Assembly: GCF_011745365.1 (NCBI RefSeq)
Contig: NW_024468912.1
Span: 3,224,001 to 3,288,000, forward strand
Source: Cryphonectria parasitica EP155
Lineage: Eukaryota; Ascomycota; Sordariomycetes; Diaporthales; Cryphonectriaceae
DNA length: 64,000 bases
Direction: 5' to 3'
Shown here one piece after another: positions 1 through 11,900 of the stretch; positions within the stretch are counted from its first letter, which is position 1; each line of letters begins with the position of its first letter. The notes beneath the pieces were generated by a model. The model saw only the letters and a list, made by a program, of their open reading frames with translations, searched no databases and was not told the DNA's origin. The position numbers and the translations under genes are program-made.

Positions 1-26
1 TTACTGACTTCTTTCGCTTGCTGCAG

Positions 27-500
27 ACAAAAATTCAAAGGTTCGCGACCGAACGCCCCTACATTCACGATCGAGAGTGATACAAAGCTAACACGGAGTC
101 AGATGGCAATCTCAGTGGTTACCACAAGAAGAAATATGTCTGCAAGGTACGTGCTGGAAACACAGAGGAGGATGGGGGCTACGATAGCTGACCATGCATT
201 ACAGCTCCTCTACATATACATCCTCGGCTGGAACGTCGACTTTGGCCACCTCGAGGCTGTCAACCTCGTCTCTGCGAACAAATACTCCGAGAAGCAGATC
301 GGATACCTCGCCATGACCCTCTTCCTGCACGAGAAGCACGAACTGTTGCCTCTGGTTGTCAACAGTATAAGAAAGGATCTTCTTGACGTCAACGAGTTGT
401 TCAACTGCCTCGCCCTGCATGCGATTGCCAACGTTGGTGGAAGGGAAATCGGAGAGGCCTTGAGCGGCGACGTACATAGGCTATTGATATCACCGTGCGT

Positions 501-541
<41 letters not shown>

Positions 542-3204
542 CGTTGTCTGGCCGCGCGACGCTGACTTGGACTGGCAGGACATCAAAGTCATTCGTCAAG
601 AAAAAGGCCGCCCTTACCCTCCTCCGACTATATAGAAAACACCCCGACATAATCGAACCGCAATGGGCCGAGCGCATCATCTCGATCATGGACGACCTGG
701 ACCTGGGCGTTGCACTTTCGGTGACCTCGCTTGTGATGGCCCTGGCGCAGGATAACCTGGAACAGTACAAGGGTGCCTATGCGAAGGCTGCAGCAAGGTT
801 GAAGAGGATACTCATCGACGGCGACTACGCACCGGACTACCTATACTACAAGGTCCCGTGTCCCTGGATTCAGGTCAAGCTGCTGAGGCTACTGCAGTAC
901 TTCCCGCCGTCAGGTTCGTACCATCCTTGAGAAACCCTGAGGCGCCCCAGGTTAGTTACAGAGACTGATGACCACCACAGACGATAGCCACGTGCGCAAT
1001 ATGATCCGCTTGTCCCTGCAAAAGATTCTCGATCTGGCCATGGAGACGAACAAGAACGTGCAGCAGAACAATGCTCTCAACGCGGTACTGTTTGAGGCTA
1101 TCAACCTCATCATCCACCTCGATACAGAGCATTCTTTGATGCAACAGATTTCTCAGAGGCTCGGCAAGTTCATTCAGTCTAGGGAGACCAATGTTCGATA
1201 CCTAGGTCTCGAGGCCATGACCCACCTCGCAGCTCGCGCCGACACGCTGGACCCCATCAAGCAGCATCAGGAGGTCATCATCGGCTCGTTGAAAGACCGG
1301 GACATCAGCGTCCGGCGGAAGGGCCTCGATGTGCTATACAGCATGTGCGATGCAACAAACGCCCAGCCGATCGTCGGAGAGCTGCTCCGCTACCTCCAGA
1401 ATGCCGACTTTGCGATCCGGGAGGAGATGGTTCTCAAGATCGCCATTCTGACCGAAAAATATGCTACTGACGTGCAGTGGTATGTAGACATCTCTCTGCG
1501 GCTGATTGCGATGGCGGGTGACCACGTGAGCGACGAGGTCTGGCAGCGGGTCATCCAGATTGTCACGAACAACGAGGAGTTGCAAGTGTACGCAGCCAAG
1601 AACTCGCTGCAATACGTCAAACAGGACCACTGCCACGAGACGCTCGTCAAGATCGGAGCGTATATTCTCGGAGAATTCGGACATCTCATTGCTGAAGACC
1701 AGGGCTGCAGTCCGATCGAGCAGTTCATGGGGCTGCACAGCAAACTGCCGGCTTGCTCGTCCAGCACACGTGCCATGATCCTCTCCTGCTTTGTCAAATA
1801 TGTCAACTTGTTCCCTGAGATCAAGCCTCAGCTCCTCCACGTGTTCGACATATACAGCCATACTCTCGACTCGGAGCTCCAACAGCGAGCCTATGAGTAC
1901 CTGACCCTGGCCACACTCCCAACGGACGATCTCCTGCGAACGGTCTGCGACGAGATGCCACCCTTCCCCGAACGGCAGTCGGCGCTTCTGTCCCGCCTAC
2001 ACCAAAAACATGCGAATACTAGTGACAGACGCACTTGGGTGGTTGGCGGGAAGTCAGCAAATACCGATACCCACGAGCTCAATATGGCCAAGAATCCCGG
2101 GCTCAAAAGGACATTCAGCTCGCAGGCGACCAACGGCAACGGACATGTCAACGGCACGAACGGTCATCAGTCAGCCAATGACCTGGCTGGTCTCGACATG
2201 TCCAACATCGGAGCTGCAGAGCCAAAGACGAAGCCTCCGAATCTTGCGAGTGCGGCTCACTTGTCGCCAGGTTGGGAAAAGGGTTTCAACCGGCTACTGG
2301 TCAAGCCTGACGGCATTCTCTTCGAGGATGGTCAGCTGCAAGTCGGCGTGCGGTCCGAGTATCGTGGACAGATGGCCTGTCTTATCATGTACTTCATGAA
2401 CAAGACCCCGACGATCATGAGCTCCTTCACGACCACGATAGACCTAGACGAAAGCGAGAGGAACAAGCTGACCTGGGACATCAAAGGCCTGCCTGATACT
2501 ACAGTCACGCAGGGAAACCAATGCCAGCAGGTCATCATGTTCGAGGCGAAGAAGGTCTTCGAGAAGAGCCCAACGATGAGGATCAGTTATCTCGCCGGCG
2601 CCCTGCAGGCCGTGACCCTAAAGCTGCCCGTCACGGCGCACAAGTTCATGGATCCCGCAGAGCTCACGGGGGATGACTTCTTCAGGAGATGGAAACAGAT
2701 CGGCGGTGCACCCCGAGAGGCACAAAAAGTGATCGGGCTGAAGCCTGGCAGCCAAAACCGGGAAATCACCGAGGGGTACGTACGGCAGGTTGTGTCGGGT
2801 TTCCGATGGGGTATTTTGGACGGTGTCGACCCGAATCGCAAGAACTTTGTGGGTGCAAGCGTCTTGCACACTTCGGAGGGTGGCAAGTTTGGATGCCTGA
2901 TGAGGCTGGAGCCAAACTACGGCTCTCAGGTGAGATACCCCATTCCACTTTGATATGTTTCTTCTCTCTTCTTTTTTTTTTTTTTTTTTTCAATGACTCT
3001 GGCGTCGAAAGTAATGGCTGACCTGTGTGTGTTTAGATGGTTCGGCTCACGATTCGGGCCACTGACGAGAGCGTGCCGAACGTGCTGATAAAGCTGATGG
3101 AAGAACGCATTGCAGTTGGTCTATCGACATTGCCAGAGGTAAATGTCGGTCCCACGCCCAGTGAGATCTCGGCATCATTCGCCAATGTCCTTGTGAGAGA
3201 TTGA
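27..3204 (+). CDS. apl3: AP-2 adaptor complex subunit alpha (5' end outside window)
   Basis: Large alpha subunit of the AP-2 clathrin adaptor, which selects cargo and binds PIP2 at the plasma membrane during endocytosis. Exons read as 27-40, 103-146, 205-494, 579-913, 981-2929 and 3037-3204; joined they give 932 residues with no internal stop. The first visible exon is only 14 nt and supplies QKFK, which runs into DGNLSGYHKKKYVCK. The HEAT-like trunk follows (LLYIYILGW, NKYSEKQIGYLAM, FVKKKAALTLLRLYRKHP, SVRRKGLDVLYSMCD), then a Gly/Asn-rich hinge around 2100-2220 and the alpha-ear from about 2260 (PGWEKGFNRLLVKPDG). The last exon ends in MVRLTIRATDESVPN and a short C-terminus. The N-terminal start lies upstream of base 1. 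Donors GTTCGC (41) and GTTCGT (914) are weak but frame and conservation support them. The family call is very secure. Confidence 0.95.
505..540. repeat. (TG)18 microsatellite in AP-2 alpha intron
   Basis: Eighteen uninterrupted TG units lie 10 bases after the donor (GTGCGT at 495) of the 84-nt intron 495-578. On the transcript this is a UG tract next to the 5' splice site. Length is probably variable between strains. Confidence 0.97.
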
Positions 3205-3784
3205 GCGACGGGAAACAAGAGACTTTTCTTTCTTTCTTCAGATTTGTGGGATAAATACCACTCGGCTGACAAGGCCTTTTAATTGACACGGGCTACGTGG
3301 CGCGCGCTTAATCTGAATAATGAAATTGCAGTTGAGCGCAGGGCGTTTTTGGACAGCATCAGGAAGGCGACCTGTTTTTCTCTCTTCTTTCTTCTTCTCC
3401 CCTTCCTCTTAAACGTTTTTGTTGCTCGAGAACAGGAGAAAAAAAACATGAAAGGGGGCGGGGGGGACGTCGCATTGAATCTTGTTCCCTCACGTAGCAA
3501 TCCCATAGTCAATTGTAGCCCAGCCCGTGTTGTGTATATATTAACAAGTTGTCTGTCTGAGTCTTGCATCATGAACGAGTCGTTCACACTCTGGTTGAGC
3601 GAAGCTGTCTTGTCTCGTTCATGAGAGAAAGAGGGGGTTATACATATCCGTCTCACGTGTGAGTAAGTATGGCATCTATCATTGAAAAAAGGTTGTAGTA
3701 GGCAAGCCGCCGGAGTTTCCCAGTTGCCAGCCATGCCTCTCCCTTCCAATTTTCCCGCTGTCCTATCTTTCATTCCCCTACATG
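3205..3784. other. Convergent intergenic region, no gene seen
   Basis: This is the 3' flank of AP-2 alpha (+) and of the PLP-homeostasis gene (-). It holds T-rich and A-rich tracts (3382-3440) suited to 3' UTRs. The open frames present have no conserved content. Confidence 0.7.
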
Positions 3785-4884
3785 CTACTCAACAAGCTTC
3801 GCATCCGCCTTAGCCGGCCTCACCCCAAATATGGTACTGCCCACCCTGACCTCGGAGCTTCCCATCCCGATGGCCCCCTCAAAGTCCTCGCTCATGCCCA
3901 TGCTCAGCTCCAGCTCCCGCCCGCTGGGCAGCAGATCCCCCAGCTCGGCCGCCACCAGGTCCCGCTGGTCCCGCAGCGCCACAAAGTCCTCATTCTCCAC
4001 ACCCTCCTGCGTCGTCGTGGCCATGCTCCGCGCGATGGCGCCGATGGTCATGAGGCCGAGCAGGCGGAGGTGGGGACACTCGTTCAGGACGTACCGGCAC
4101 AGGGCCACGGCGTCGGGGCCGGGGCTACAGCCGGATTTGGACTCCTCGCCGCTGGTGTTGACCTGGACGTGGACATTGATGATGCCGTTCTCACCCTCTG
4201 GCTGCTGCTGTGTGCCGGCCGCCAGGTAGTCGCCCCGCGCCTTGTTGAGCAGCGAGGCCTTCTTGACGCTGTCGATGGACGACACGGCGAAGAGATTGGG
4301 GATCTTGGCGAGGGTCTTGCAGTGTGTCGACTGCAGGCCGCCGATGAAGTGCCACCGCACCGAGGGCGGGAGGAGGGCCGCCTTTTGGGTGAGCTCCTGG
4401 GCGTAGTTCTCGCCAAAGTGGGTGTGGTTTGCTGGGGCGGTGTGTAGGGCCAGGATGTCGTTGGCTGGTTTGAGCTTGGATACTGCCACGAGGCGGACCT
4501 TTGAGGGAAATTGTGTCAGTCACTGCTGCTACTGCTCCTACTACTACTCATAATAATTTTGCGCGCTTCTTGTTGGGTGAGAGTCAAATCGTCTTCATCT
4601 CCGTTCGTGACAGACGAGGTAGGGCAGAGCAGAGCGCCCACACAACAGCAGGCAGACCTGACATCTCATCTTATGTTTCCAATTGCCCTTTTTTCTGTAG
4701 CTGGCGGCCACCTCCTTCCCCCTATATGTTTGAGATGAGATGGGAGAAAGGGGCAGACAGGCAACTGAAAGGAACTTACAGGTCTGCCCTTTGCGACGGC
4801 GCTGATGCGCTGCTGCACCTCCTGCAGCTGTGAGACGAGCGCCTTCGCTCTTACAGGGTCTACCTTCATCTCTGTCTCGCTCAT
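3785..4884 (-). CDS. Pyridoxal 5'-phosphate homeostasis protein (YggS/PROSC family)
   Basis: Binds PLP and buffers the free cofactor in cytosol or mitochondria; no enzymatic reaction is established for the family. Exon 1 is 4884-4780 (35 codons, MSETEMKVDP to AKGRP). The intron 4779-4499 (281 nt) has donor GTAAGT. Exon 2 is 4498-3785. The product has 272 residues, normal for eukaryotic members. The PLP-lysine motif RLVAVSKLKP sits just after the junction (Lys43), followed by HFGENYAQEL, WHFIGGLQSTHC, VNTSGEESKSG, LMTIGAI and the C-terminal LSMGMSEDFEGAIGMGSSEVRVGSTIFG, all hallmarks of the TIM-barrel fold. The start was chosen at 4884, not the upstream ATG at 4968, because the protein then begins like its homologues. 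It converges on AP-2 alpha. Confidence 0.95.
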
Positions 4885-6162
4885 GCTTTTTATCTTCTGC
4901 TTCGTCTCTTGTATGACGAAATCCCAGAAGAAGGGAGGCAGAGAGAGGGATTTATGGTGGGGGCTCAAAGAAAATGAATCTCGTGGTGATGCTCGATAAT
5001 GTCCTCGAGGGATCCCAGAAAAAATGGCACTATCGTGTCGACACGTCGGCGCGGTGTTGGCTTGCTAAGAGAAAGTTCATAAGTAGAAAAGAACGTCAGT
5101 TTGTAGAAAGCGAAGATGTGGGGCGGCTTTTTCGCTATGCTCACACCCCACCTTCTTCCGGAAGGCAGCCTCGAAACGGTGTATCGTAGCTGCTCGGGCA
5201 GCACGCCAGTGTCACAGGAAACATGTCACCTTCACGCATTCGATACGCTCATGCTCTGTTTTTCTCGCTGCAGACAGGCAATGTGAACGGAAACACGCTC
5301 AGAAAGACTTGCTCTTGACTGCCAGTCCAGTTGACACATAGCAAATAGTAGTCCTCATCACTTCAGGCGAGTTCACTGTCCAAAAAGGTTGAAGGCAGCC
5401 TCGGATTTTTAATTTCATCATTTTATTGAGGTTTCATTATTTTCATTGGCTCTACGCTGCTTGCATGACCACAGAGGACGATGGTCTGCATATTCAAGAG
5501 TAAGCAGCTACCGCGTGCATCTGAGGCTGACAAGAGTCGACCTGATAAATCATCTGGCTGAGTGCTCGTCATCGATCACTACGATCTGCTCAGGCGCGGA
5601 ATAGAGCCGGCATAGAGCTGAAGCAGTGCCTGTTTGAGCTTCGTAGAATCCTCCTCCCAGAACCTCTGCCCACTTGATCAAACCCTCCCGAAAGCCCTAA
5701 CCATGCCTTGGTATCATTCATATGAGGGCTCAAGGACCGAACGAGGGAAAGGAAAAGAAGAAAGTGCCCCCGCTTTTGATGTGTCGTTCAAACTTGGCCC
5801 GTGACGCGCCTTGCCCTCCCTGAACCGATTGATGCCCTTTCAAAAAAACGCCAGGCTGAATCCAGACCCTAATTAAGATTTACAAGAAATGAAGAATATT
5901 AGTTGCGGAAAGATGTATCAAGCCAACCTTTGGTGCATGCAGCCACGGGCGACTAAGCGTGTTGGCTTCAGCGGCGTACTAAGAAGCAGGATGGCACATG
6001 CAGGACCGTTTGCCGAGGTTCTACCAGCAAATGATCACAGCCTCCTCTCCTCGGCGGATCTGATTCTGCGCGTTTGGTTGATCCGTCCATGTCGTCAGAA
6101 AGTAGTCTCAGCTGCATGGCCACACTAAGTGCGGCAGGTTGACTTGGGGTGTTTCAGCCACC
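4885..6162. other. 1.3 kb intergenic region, no gene seen
   Basis: Upstream flank of the PLP gene and 3' flank of TAF4. Short frames (for example 5889-6128, +) show no recognisable protein and no splice-linked continuation. No tRNA fold was found by eye. Confidence 0.65.
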
Positions 6163-8199
6163 TCAATCCCTCTTCCACTTCAGATAGGCGTATTGCAGAG
6201 CAAGCGCCTCTTTCCCATCGCGCTCCAAGACCTCAGCCCAATCTCGGATCTGAATGTTCTTGCCCTTTTCGCCGTACTCCCGCCAGGTACCCATCTTGGT
6301 CCGCGGCTCCGGGGTTAGATTGGTGTTCTCTGGGGCCTTGGGTGTCGCTGAGGATTGAGGAGTGCCGGGAGCGCCAACCGCGGCGCGGGATGGCGTCTTG
6401 GGGCCACTGCCTGCGCCTCCTGTCATCCAGGAATACTTCTTTTTCCCACCACCCAGGAATTTCATCGTGGTCATGTTGACGCTCTCGGCCGACGCATCGT
6501 GCTTCTGGGCGGCAATCTTCTTCTGCTCCTTCTTGGTGGGCGCTTTTTCCGGCTCAGGAGCCACGGAGCCCGGAGTGGTTGGTGTGGCTGCACCGGTGCG
6601 AGTTCCAGTCTGCGTACCACCTTCCTCCTGCAGGCGCTTTTGTCGCTTCCGCAGCCTCTCTTCCTCAGCAGCACGCTCAGCGTAGGCATAGTCGCGTAGA
6701 TACTGAGAGAGCGGATTCAGGGGCGCCAAATTGCCTGGGGAGCAGAAGACCAACGTTAGCAAAGCTGCAGAGAATCCGGGCCCGGGGGGGGGGGGGTCTC
6801 CGAGAGGACGTTGCTTACGCTTGCGCGAATTGGAACTGCTGCCGGCACGATGATCACCACCAGCCTCACCTCTACCACTTCGCTCGGCATCTTTTGGATC
6901 GTAGAGACCAGCCAGCTCCAAGGGTATCCCGTCATCTGCCCAGGACATGGGAATCACACCGTGCGAGGATTGCTGGCGGTGGGTAGCCAGCTTGTCGCAC
7001 TCCTCGACGAGACCTCGCAGTCGCTGCCGGGTGCCGAGAGACAAGAGCGCGAGCTGATCGATTAGGAAGCTGTCGGTGGGCAGGACCGTACCATTAATAT
7101 GAACAAGCGCACCATCAGGACTCGTCTTTGTGGAGATGGTGAGCTTAGGACCACCCTGACCAGGGTATTCATTGGCGCCCCTGGACTTCTGGACGTGTGC
7201 CTGTGTGCTGTTCTTGTTGTCGAGGTTCAGCTCGAGACCGTGGCTCGCAGCCATCTTTTCCATGCGGGCATGAAGATTAGCATAATTCAAAAAGGGGTCG
7301 TTATGCTCTATGGCGCGCGTCGCAGACAGACGAGCCGCTGACTCGTTCCAGGCGCGCTCGGCCTCAGCAAACTCGAACTCCTTTTGTGTCGCAGTCGTTG
7401 CTGCGCCAGGCTGGCTGGCAAAGCCTGTGCCGTAGAAAGAAGAACGGTTGCCAGGCGCATTGGAAGGCAGACCAGTCCTCGCATCCTGACCAAAAGATCC
7501 AGCATAGTATTCGGCCAGTGCATTCTCCTCATCCCGAATGTTCACGCCTGTGCCCAAGAGACTGTCGGTGACGTCGTACTCATACTCGCGCTGAGGTCGG
7601 CCGCTAGGGGGTCCCATGGCACCAGGAGTGTTAGGCGCGCTCGCACTGACGGGTGGCGCGAAGGCCTGGGTGGTATAGTGTTGTTGGGGGCCTGCGCCTG
7701 GAGTGCCAGGCGCAACGCCGGGAGTAGCAGGACTGGGAACGATGTGTGGTGTCGCAGGCGCGGTGGTGGCTGGGATCTGGATCGGACGCGGGGGAACGTA
7801 GCTCGCAGCTGTGTTGGGGACCGCATTGCTGCTGGCGTAGGTCTGCGGCGGTGGGTAATGCGATGCCTGGTGATTCGAAGCAGGCTGGAGGTTCTGGTAT
7901 GAAGGAGAAAGGGCGCTGGTAGGCGTGCCTACGTTTGGGCTGCCCGCGTACCTGGGCGAGGTGACCGAGTAAGGGGACGCAGGTTGGGACTGTGACTGGG
8001 TGTTTGGCGCGTTTTGCGCGTTCGGCGCGTTGAATGGTGTTGCACCACCTGGAGGAGGTCGAGGAGTGCCTGAAGCCATGGCAGGAAGGGCAAATCCAGG
8101 TTGCTGTGCTCCTGGTGAAGGTGAGTGAGGCTGCGCTGGCTGGTGGTGTTGTGCTGGAGAGAAGGCCCTGGGCGGGACCTGCTGGCTGGGTTGTGCCAT
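6163..8199 (-). CDS. taf4: Transcription initiation factor TFIID subunit 4 (TAF4)
   Basis: TAF4 pairs with TAF12 through a histone fold and is a structural core of TFIID, the RNA polymerase II promoter-recognition complex in the nucleus. Exon 1 is 8199-6819, exon 2 is 6734-6163, giving 650 residues. The 84-nt intron 6818-6735 (donor GTAAGC) keeps frame, so unspliced RNA would also stay open. Residues 1-230 are Pro/Gln/Ala-rich low complexity. The conserved block starts near VTDSLLGTGVNIRDEENALAEYY, then FLIDQLALLSLGTRQRLRGLVEECDKLA (histone-fold region), NPLSQYLRDYAYAERAAEEE, and the TAF4-specific tail NMTTMKFLGGGKKKYSWMTGG to LALQYAYLKWKRD. The start MAQPSQQVPP is preferred over an in-frame upstream codon at 8370 lying in leader-like sequence. 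Divergent from YSH1. Confidence 0.92.
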   Translation of the reverse strand: MAQPSQQVPPRAFSPAQHHQPAQPHSPSPGAQQPGFALPAMASGTPRPPPGGATPFNAPNAQNAPNTQSQSQPASPYSVTSPRYAGSPNVGTPTSALSPSYQNLQPASNHQASHYPPPQTYASSNAVPNTAASYVPPRPIQIPATTAPATPHIVPSPATPGVAPGTPGAGPQQHYTTQAFAPPVSASAPNTPGAMGPPSGRPQREYEYDVTDSLLGTGVNIRDEENALAEYYAGSFGQDARTGLPSNAPGNRSSFYGTGFASQPGAATTATQKEFEFAEAERAWNESAARLSATRAIEHNDPFLNYANLHARMEKMAASHGLELNLDNKNSTQAHVQKSRGANEYPGQGGPKLTISTKTSPDGALVHINGTVLPTDSFLIDQLALLSLGTRQRLRGLVEECDKLATHRQQSSHGVIPMSWADDGIPLELAGLYDPKDAERSGRGEAGGDHRAGSSSNSRKRKQRPLGDPPPPGPGFSAALLTLVFCSPGNLAPLNPLSQYLRDYAYAERAAEEERLRKRQKRLQEEGGTQTGTRTGAATPTTPGSVAPEPEKAPTKKEQKKIAAQKHDASAESVNMTTMKFLGGGKKKYSWMTGGAGSGPKTPSRAAVGAPGTPQSSATPKAPENTNLTPEPRTKMGTWREYGEKGKNIQIRDWAEVLERDGKEALALQYAYLKWKRD
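6784..6796. repeat. G13 homopolymer inside the TAF4 intron
   Basis: Thirteen G on the + strand, hence C13 in the TAF4 transcript, midway through the 84-nt intron. Likely prone to length change. Confidence 0.9.
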
Positions 8200-8986
8200 C
8201 TCGTCTCTCTGTCTGTCTGGCTGACTGTCGAGAGGGTTATGGAGAAGGACGTGTTGGCAGACAGGTTGCAGATAAGCAGAGGCTGAGCGAGATGGATCCT
8301 GGCTGGGTATTATATAGAGGTTGGGGTTGAGTATTGTTGTCGTTGCTGGCCAACCTCGACTCACCAGCACAAGGGTGCAGGGTTGCAGACTCAGGCAGGG
8401 GAGCCTGCCTTGCCTGTGAATCTACTGTCGCCAAATCCCATCAAAAAGCCTCTGATGCCCTGAAACTGGTTTTGGTGAAGCTTTTGTTGGCCTGGAGCTC
8501 AGTGAAATCAACAGCGTGATGGGCTTGACCCTTTGTTGGCTGTTAAGGGACGCCGTTCCTGCGGGATGGCCATGTTGTTGAAGATGGGAAGCTGCAGACC
8601 ATCAGTCGAGCTAGGACGTCGCAGCTTCGATTCCGGTCACGTGGGGCTTGAGAGGTGGGTCCTCCATTGAGCCGCAGCTTACCTCAGCACCTTGGTCAGC
8701 CTGTAACTCTACTCAACTGACATTCTGACACTTGCCGAATGCTTTGTTCAAGCAACACCAACTTCACTCATTGCAGCACTGGACATGCTGCTGGTCATAT
8801 GAGTCCTGCCACAGGATTTCATGTGGGCTCCTCCTCTATAGTCACCCTGGGTAGCTGGCGCTGGTGCTGTTCACCTGCAAGAACTCGCTTGGTCAGGCCT
8901 CTCGTGTAGACCACCACACGCTTCTTCCTTTCTTACACCCTCCGAGGTTTGTTGCTCAACAAGGAACGGCAGGTCCATATAAGACA
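8200..8986. promoter_or_regulatory. Shared divergent promoter of TAF4 (-) and YSH1 (+)
   Basis: The 787-bp spacer separates two start codons pointing away from each other. It contains a palindromic CACGTG at 8638-8643, a plausible bHLH site. No TATA box is clear. The promoter role is inferred from gene layout alone. Confidence 0.55.
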
Positions 8987-11900
8987 ATGGCATCAAAACG
9001 CAAGGCCTCGGCCATGGCAAATGCTGCCAATGAGGAGCCTGTCGATCCGTCGGACGAGCTGAAGTTCATCTGCCTAGGAGGTGGAAACGAGGTCGGCCGG
9101 TCATGTCACATCATACAGTATAAGGGCAAAACAGTAATGGTATACATGCCCTCGACGTCTGCAGAAACCTATTTGTTCTATTTTGCTGATCTTCCGAATA
9201 GCTTGATGCCGGCCAGCATCCAGCCTACGACGGACTCGCTGCCCTGCCCTTCTTTGATGATTTCGATCTGAGCACCGTTGACGTACTCCTCATCAGCCAG
9301 TAAGTACTCCTAACCCCCTCCCCAAGGCTCCAGATGCCTCCTTTCTAGGAGTGATGGTTCAAGGCTTGATGGCGTCTATGGTGGACGGGCCGGATTTCCG
9401 ACGTTTCTCGATTCTTGTCGGTGGCTTCATCGGTCTCCTGTGGCAAGTGCGTCATCAATCGTGTATTGCCATACTGTCTGTCTCTCAAAGCAGCCACCTG
9501 CCGTCCACATGTATTCAGAGATCAATACATAAAATCAACCTCTTGCCACCCCTTGCCACCGTTCCAAACCTTGGCGTTGTGACCACTTCCCAGTCTGCCT
9601 AGGTGCCATCATGTAGCTAGAGAAGACCTCTTCGGCCCTTTGGTCAGCCCTATCTGGACAATTGCATACTGACAGGCCCCCCACAGCTTCCACGTGGACC
9701 ATGCTGCCTCTCTGCCATACGTCTTAGCCAAGACCAACTTCAAGGGTCGCGTCTTCATGACACACCCCACCAAGGCCATCTACAGATGGCTCATCCAAGA
9801 CAGTGTTCGCGTCGGCAATACCTCTTCGAACCCGACCTCGCAACCTGTGTATACGGAGCAGGACCATCTCAACACCTTCCCACAGATCGAGGCCATCGAT
9901 TACTACACGACCCACACCATATCGTCTATTCGAATCACACCCTACCCGGCAGGTCACGTTCTCGGTGCTGCCATGTTCCTGATCGAGATCGCAGGGCTGA
10001 ACCTCTTCTTCACGGGCGACTACTCTCGAGAACAGGATCGTCACCTGGTGTCGGCACAAGTACCACGCGGGGTCAAGATCGATGTCCTGATCACAGAGTC
10101 CACGTATGGTGTCGCCTCACACGTCCCACGTCTCGAACGAGAACAGGCATTGATGAAGTCCATCACGGGCATTCTCAACCGCGGCGGTCGAGCTCTGCTC
10201 CCGGTGTTCGCGCTGGGCAGGGCTCAGGAGCTCTTGCTCATCCTGGATGAGTACTGGGCAAAGCACGCAGAGTTTCAGAAGGTCCCGATCTACTATGCAA
10301 GCAATCTGGCTAGGAAATGTATGCTGGTATACCAGACCTATATCGGTGCCATGAACGACAACATCAAGCGGTTATTCAAAGAGCGCATGGCCGAGGCAGA
10401 AGCCACTGGCGACGGTGCTGGCAAGGGAGGGCCGTGGGACTTCAAGTACATTCGCTCGCTGAAAAGTCTCGACAGATTTGATGACATCGGCAGCTGCGTC
10501 ATGCTGGCTAGCCCTGGTATGCTGCAGAGCGGTGTCAGCCGAGAACTCCTGGAGCGATGGGCACCAAGCGACAAGAACGGTGTCATCATCACCGGCTACA
10601 GTGTGGAGGGTACTATGGCCAGGCAGATTATGCAAGAGCCAGAGCAGATCCAGGCTGTCGTGAGCAGGAGTGCAGCGAGCGCTCGCAGGGCCCCTGGGGG
10701 TGAGACTGAAAAGGTCATGATACCAAGGAGGTGTAGTGTACAAGAATACTCGTTTGCCGCCCATGTGGATGGCAATGAGAACAGAGAGTTCATCGAGGAG
10801 GTGGCTGCTCCAGTTGTGGTAAGGAAAAAAACCCCTGCCACGTCGCAAATACCAGAGAAGAAATTTCTAATCAAGACAGATTCTCGTTCATGGTGAACAA
10901 CATAACATGATGCGCCTGAAATCAAAGCTGCTGTCGCTCAATTCAAACAAGACTGTCAAGGTCAAGGTCTACAGCCCCAAGAACTGCGAGGAGCTTCGCA
11001 TCCCTTTCAAGCAAGACAAGATTGCAAAGGTTGTCGGCAAACTTGCCTCCATACCGCCACCCTCTCATCTACCTACGCCAGAGGATGATACGCAGCTCAT
11101 CACGGGCGTCCTTGTACAGAACGATTTCAAACTTTCATTGATGGCACCAGAGGATCTCCGAGAATACGCCGGTCTCACGACCACCACAATGATCTGCAAG
11201 CAACGTATCCGCCTCTCCGCCGCAGGCATCGACCTGATCAAGTGGGGCCTCGAAGGAACCTTTGGCAAGATCGAGGAGCTTCCAGAGATGCAAGAGAAGC
11301 CCGAGGGCGAGGGAGATGGCGAAACGAATGGCGATGCGGAGCCCGCCGAAGAGGAGGTGGACAAGATCGTCGCCGCGTACCGCATCATGAGCTGCGTGAC
11401 CATGCGTTACTACAGCAACGGCGAGGTCACAATCGAGTGGGAGGGCAACCTGCTCAACGACAGCATCGCCGACAGCGTCCTCACCGTGCTCTACAGCGTC
11501 GAGTGCAGCCCCGCGGCGGTCAAGCGGTCCGCACAAAACAGCAAGCACGAGCATGGCCACAGCCACGGCGGTGACGAAAGCGACGAGGACGGCTTCAAGC
11601 TGCCCGCACGCAACCTCCACGCCAACATCACCCCCGAGGAGCGGCTGGAGCGCCTCTTCCTGTTCCTCGAGGCTCAATTCGGTGCGGACAACGTCTCGCC
11701 CATCGCGGAGCCCAAGCTGCCTGCCATGCCTGAGCAGCAGGCCAAGATTGAAAACGGAGCGGCGGGCAAAGACGAGGATGCCAAGATGGAGGGCGACGGC
11801 GACGGAAGCGATGACGAGAAGGACGACGAGGACGATGCACAGCTTGAGGCGCGCAAGAAGGCCGAGCTCGAGCGCCTGCATCGCATCGGCATCCCCGTCC

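Noticed and set aside
3782..4447. 221-residue open frame on + strand
   Set aside because: Antisense of the PLP-homeostasis gene, which has clear conserved motifs on the other strand.
9351..9602. 83-residue frame inside YSH1 intron 2 as a possible nested gene or alternative exon
   Set aside because: No conserved content; inclusion would break the catalytic motif.
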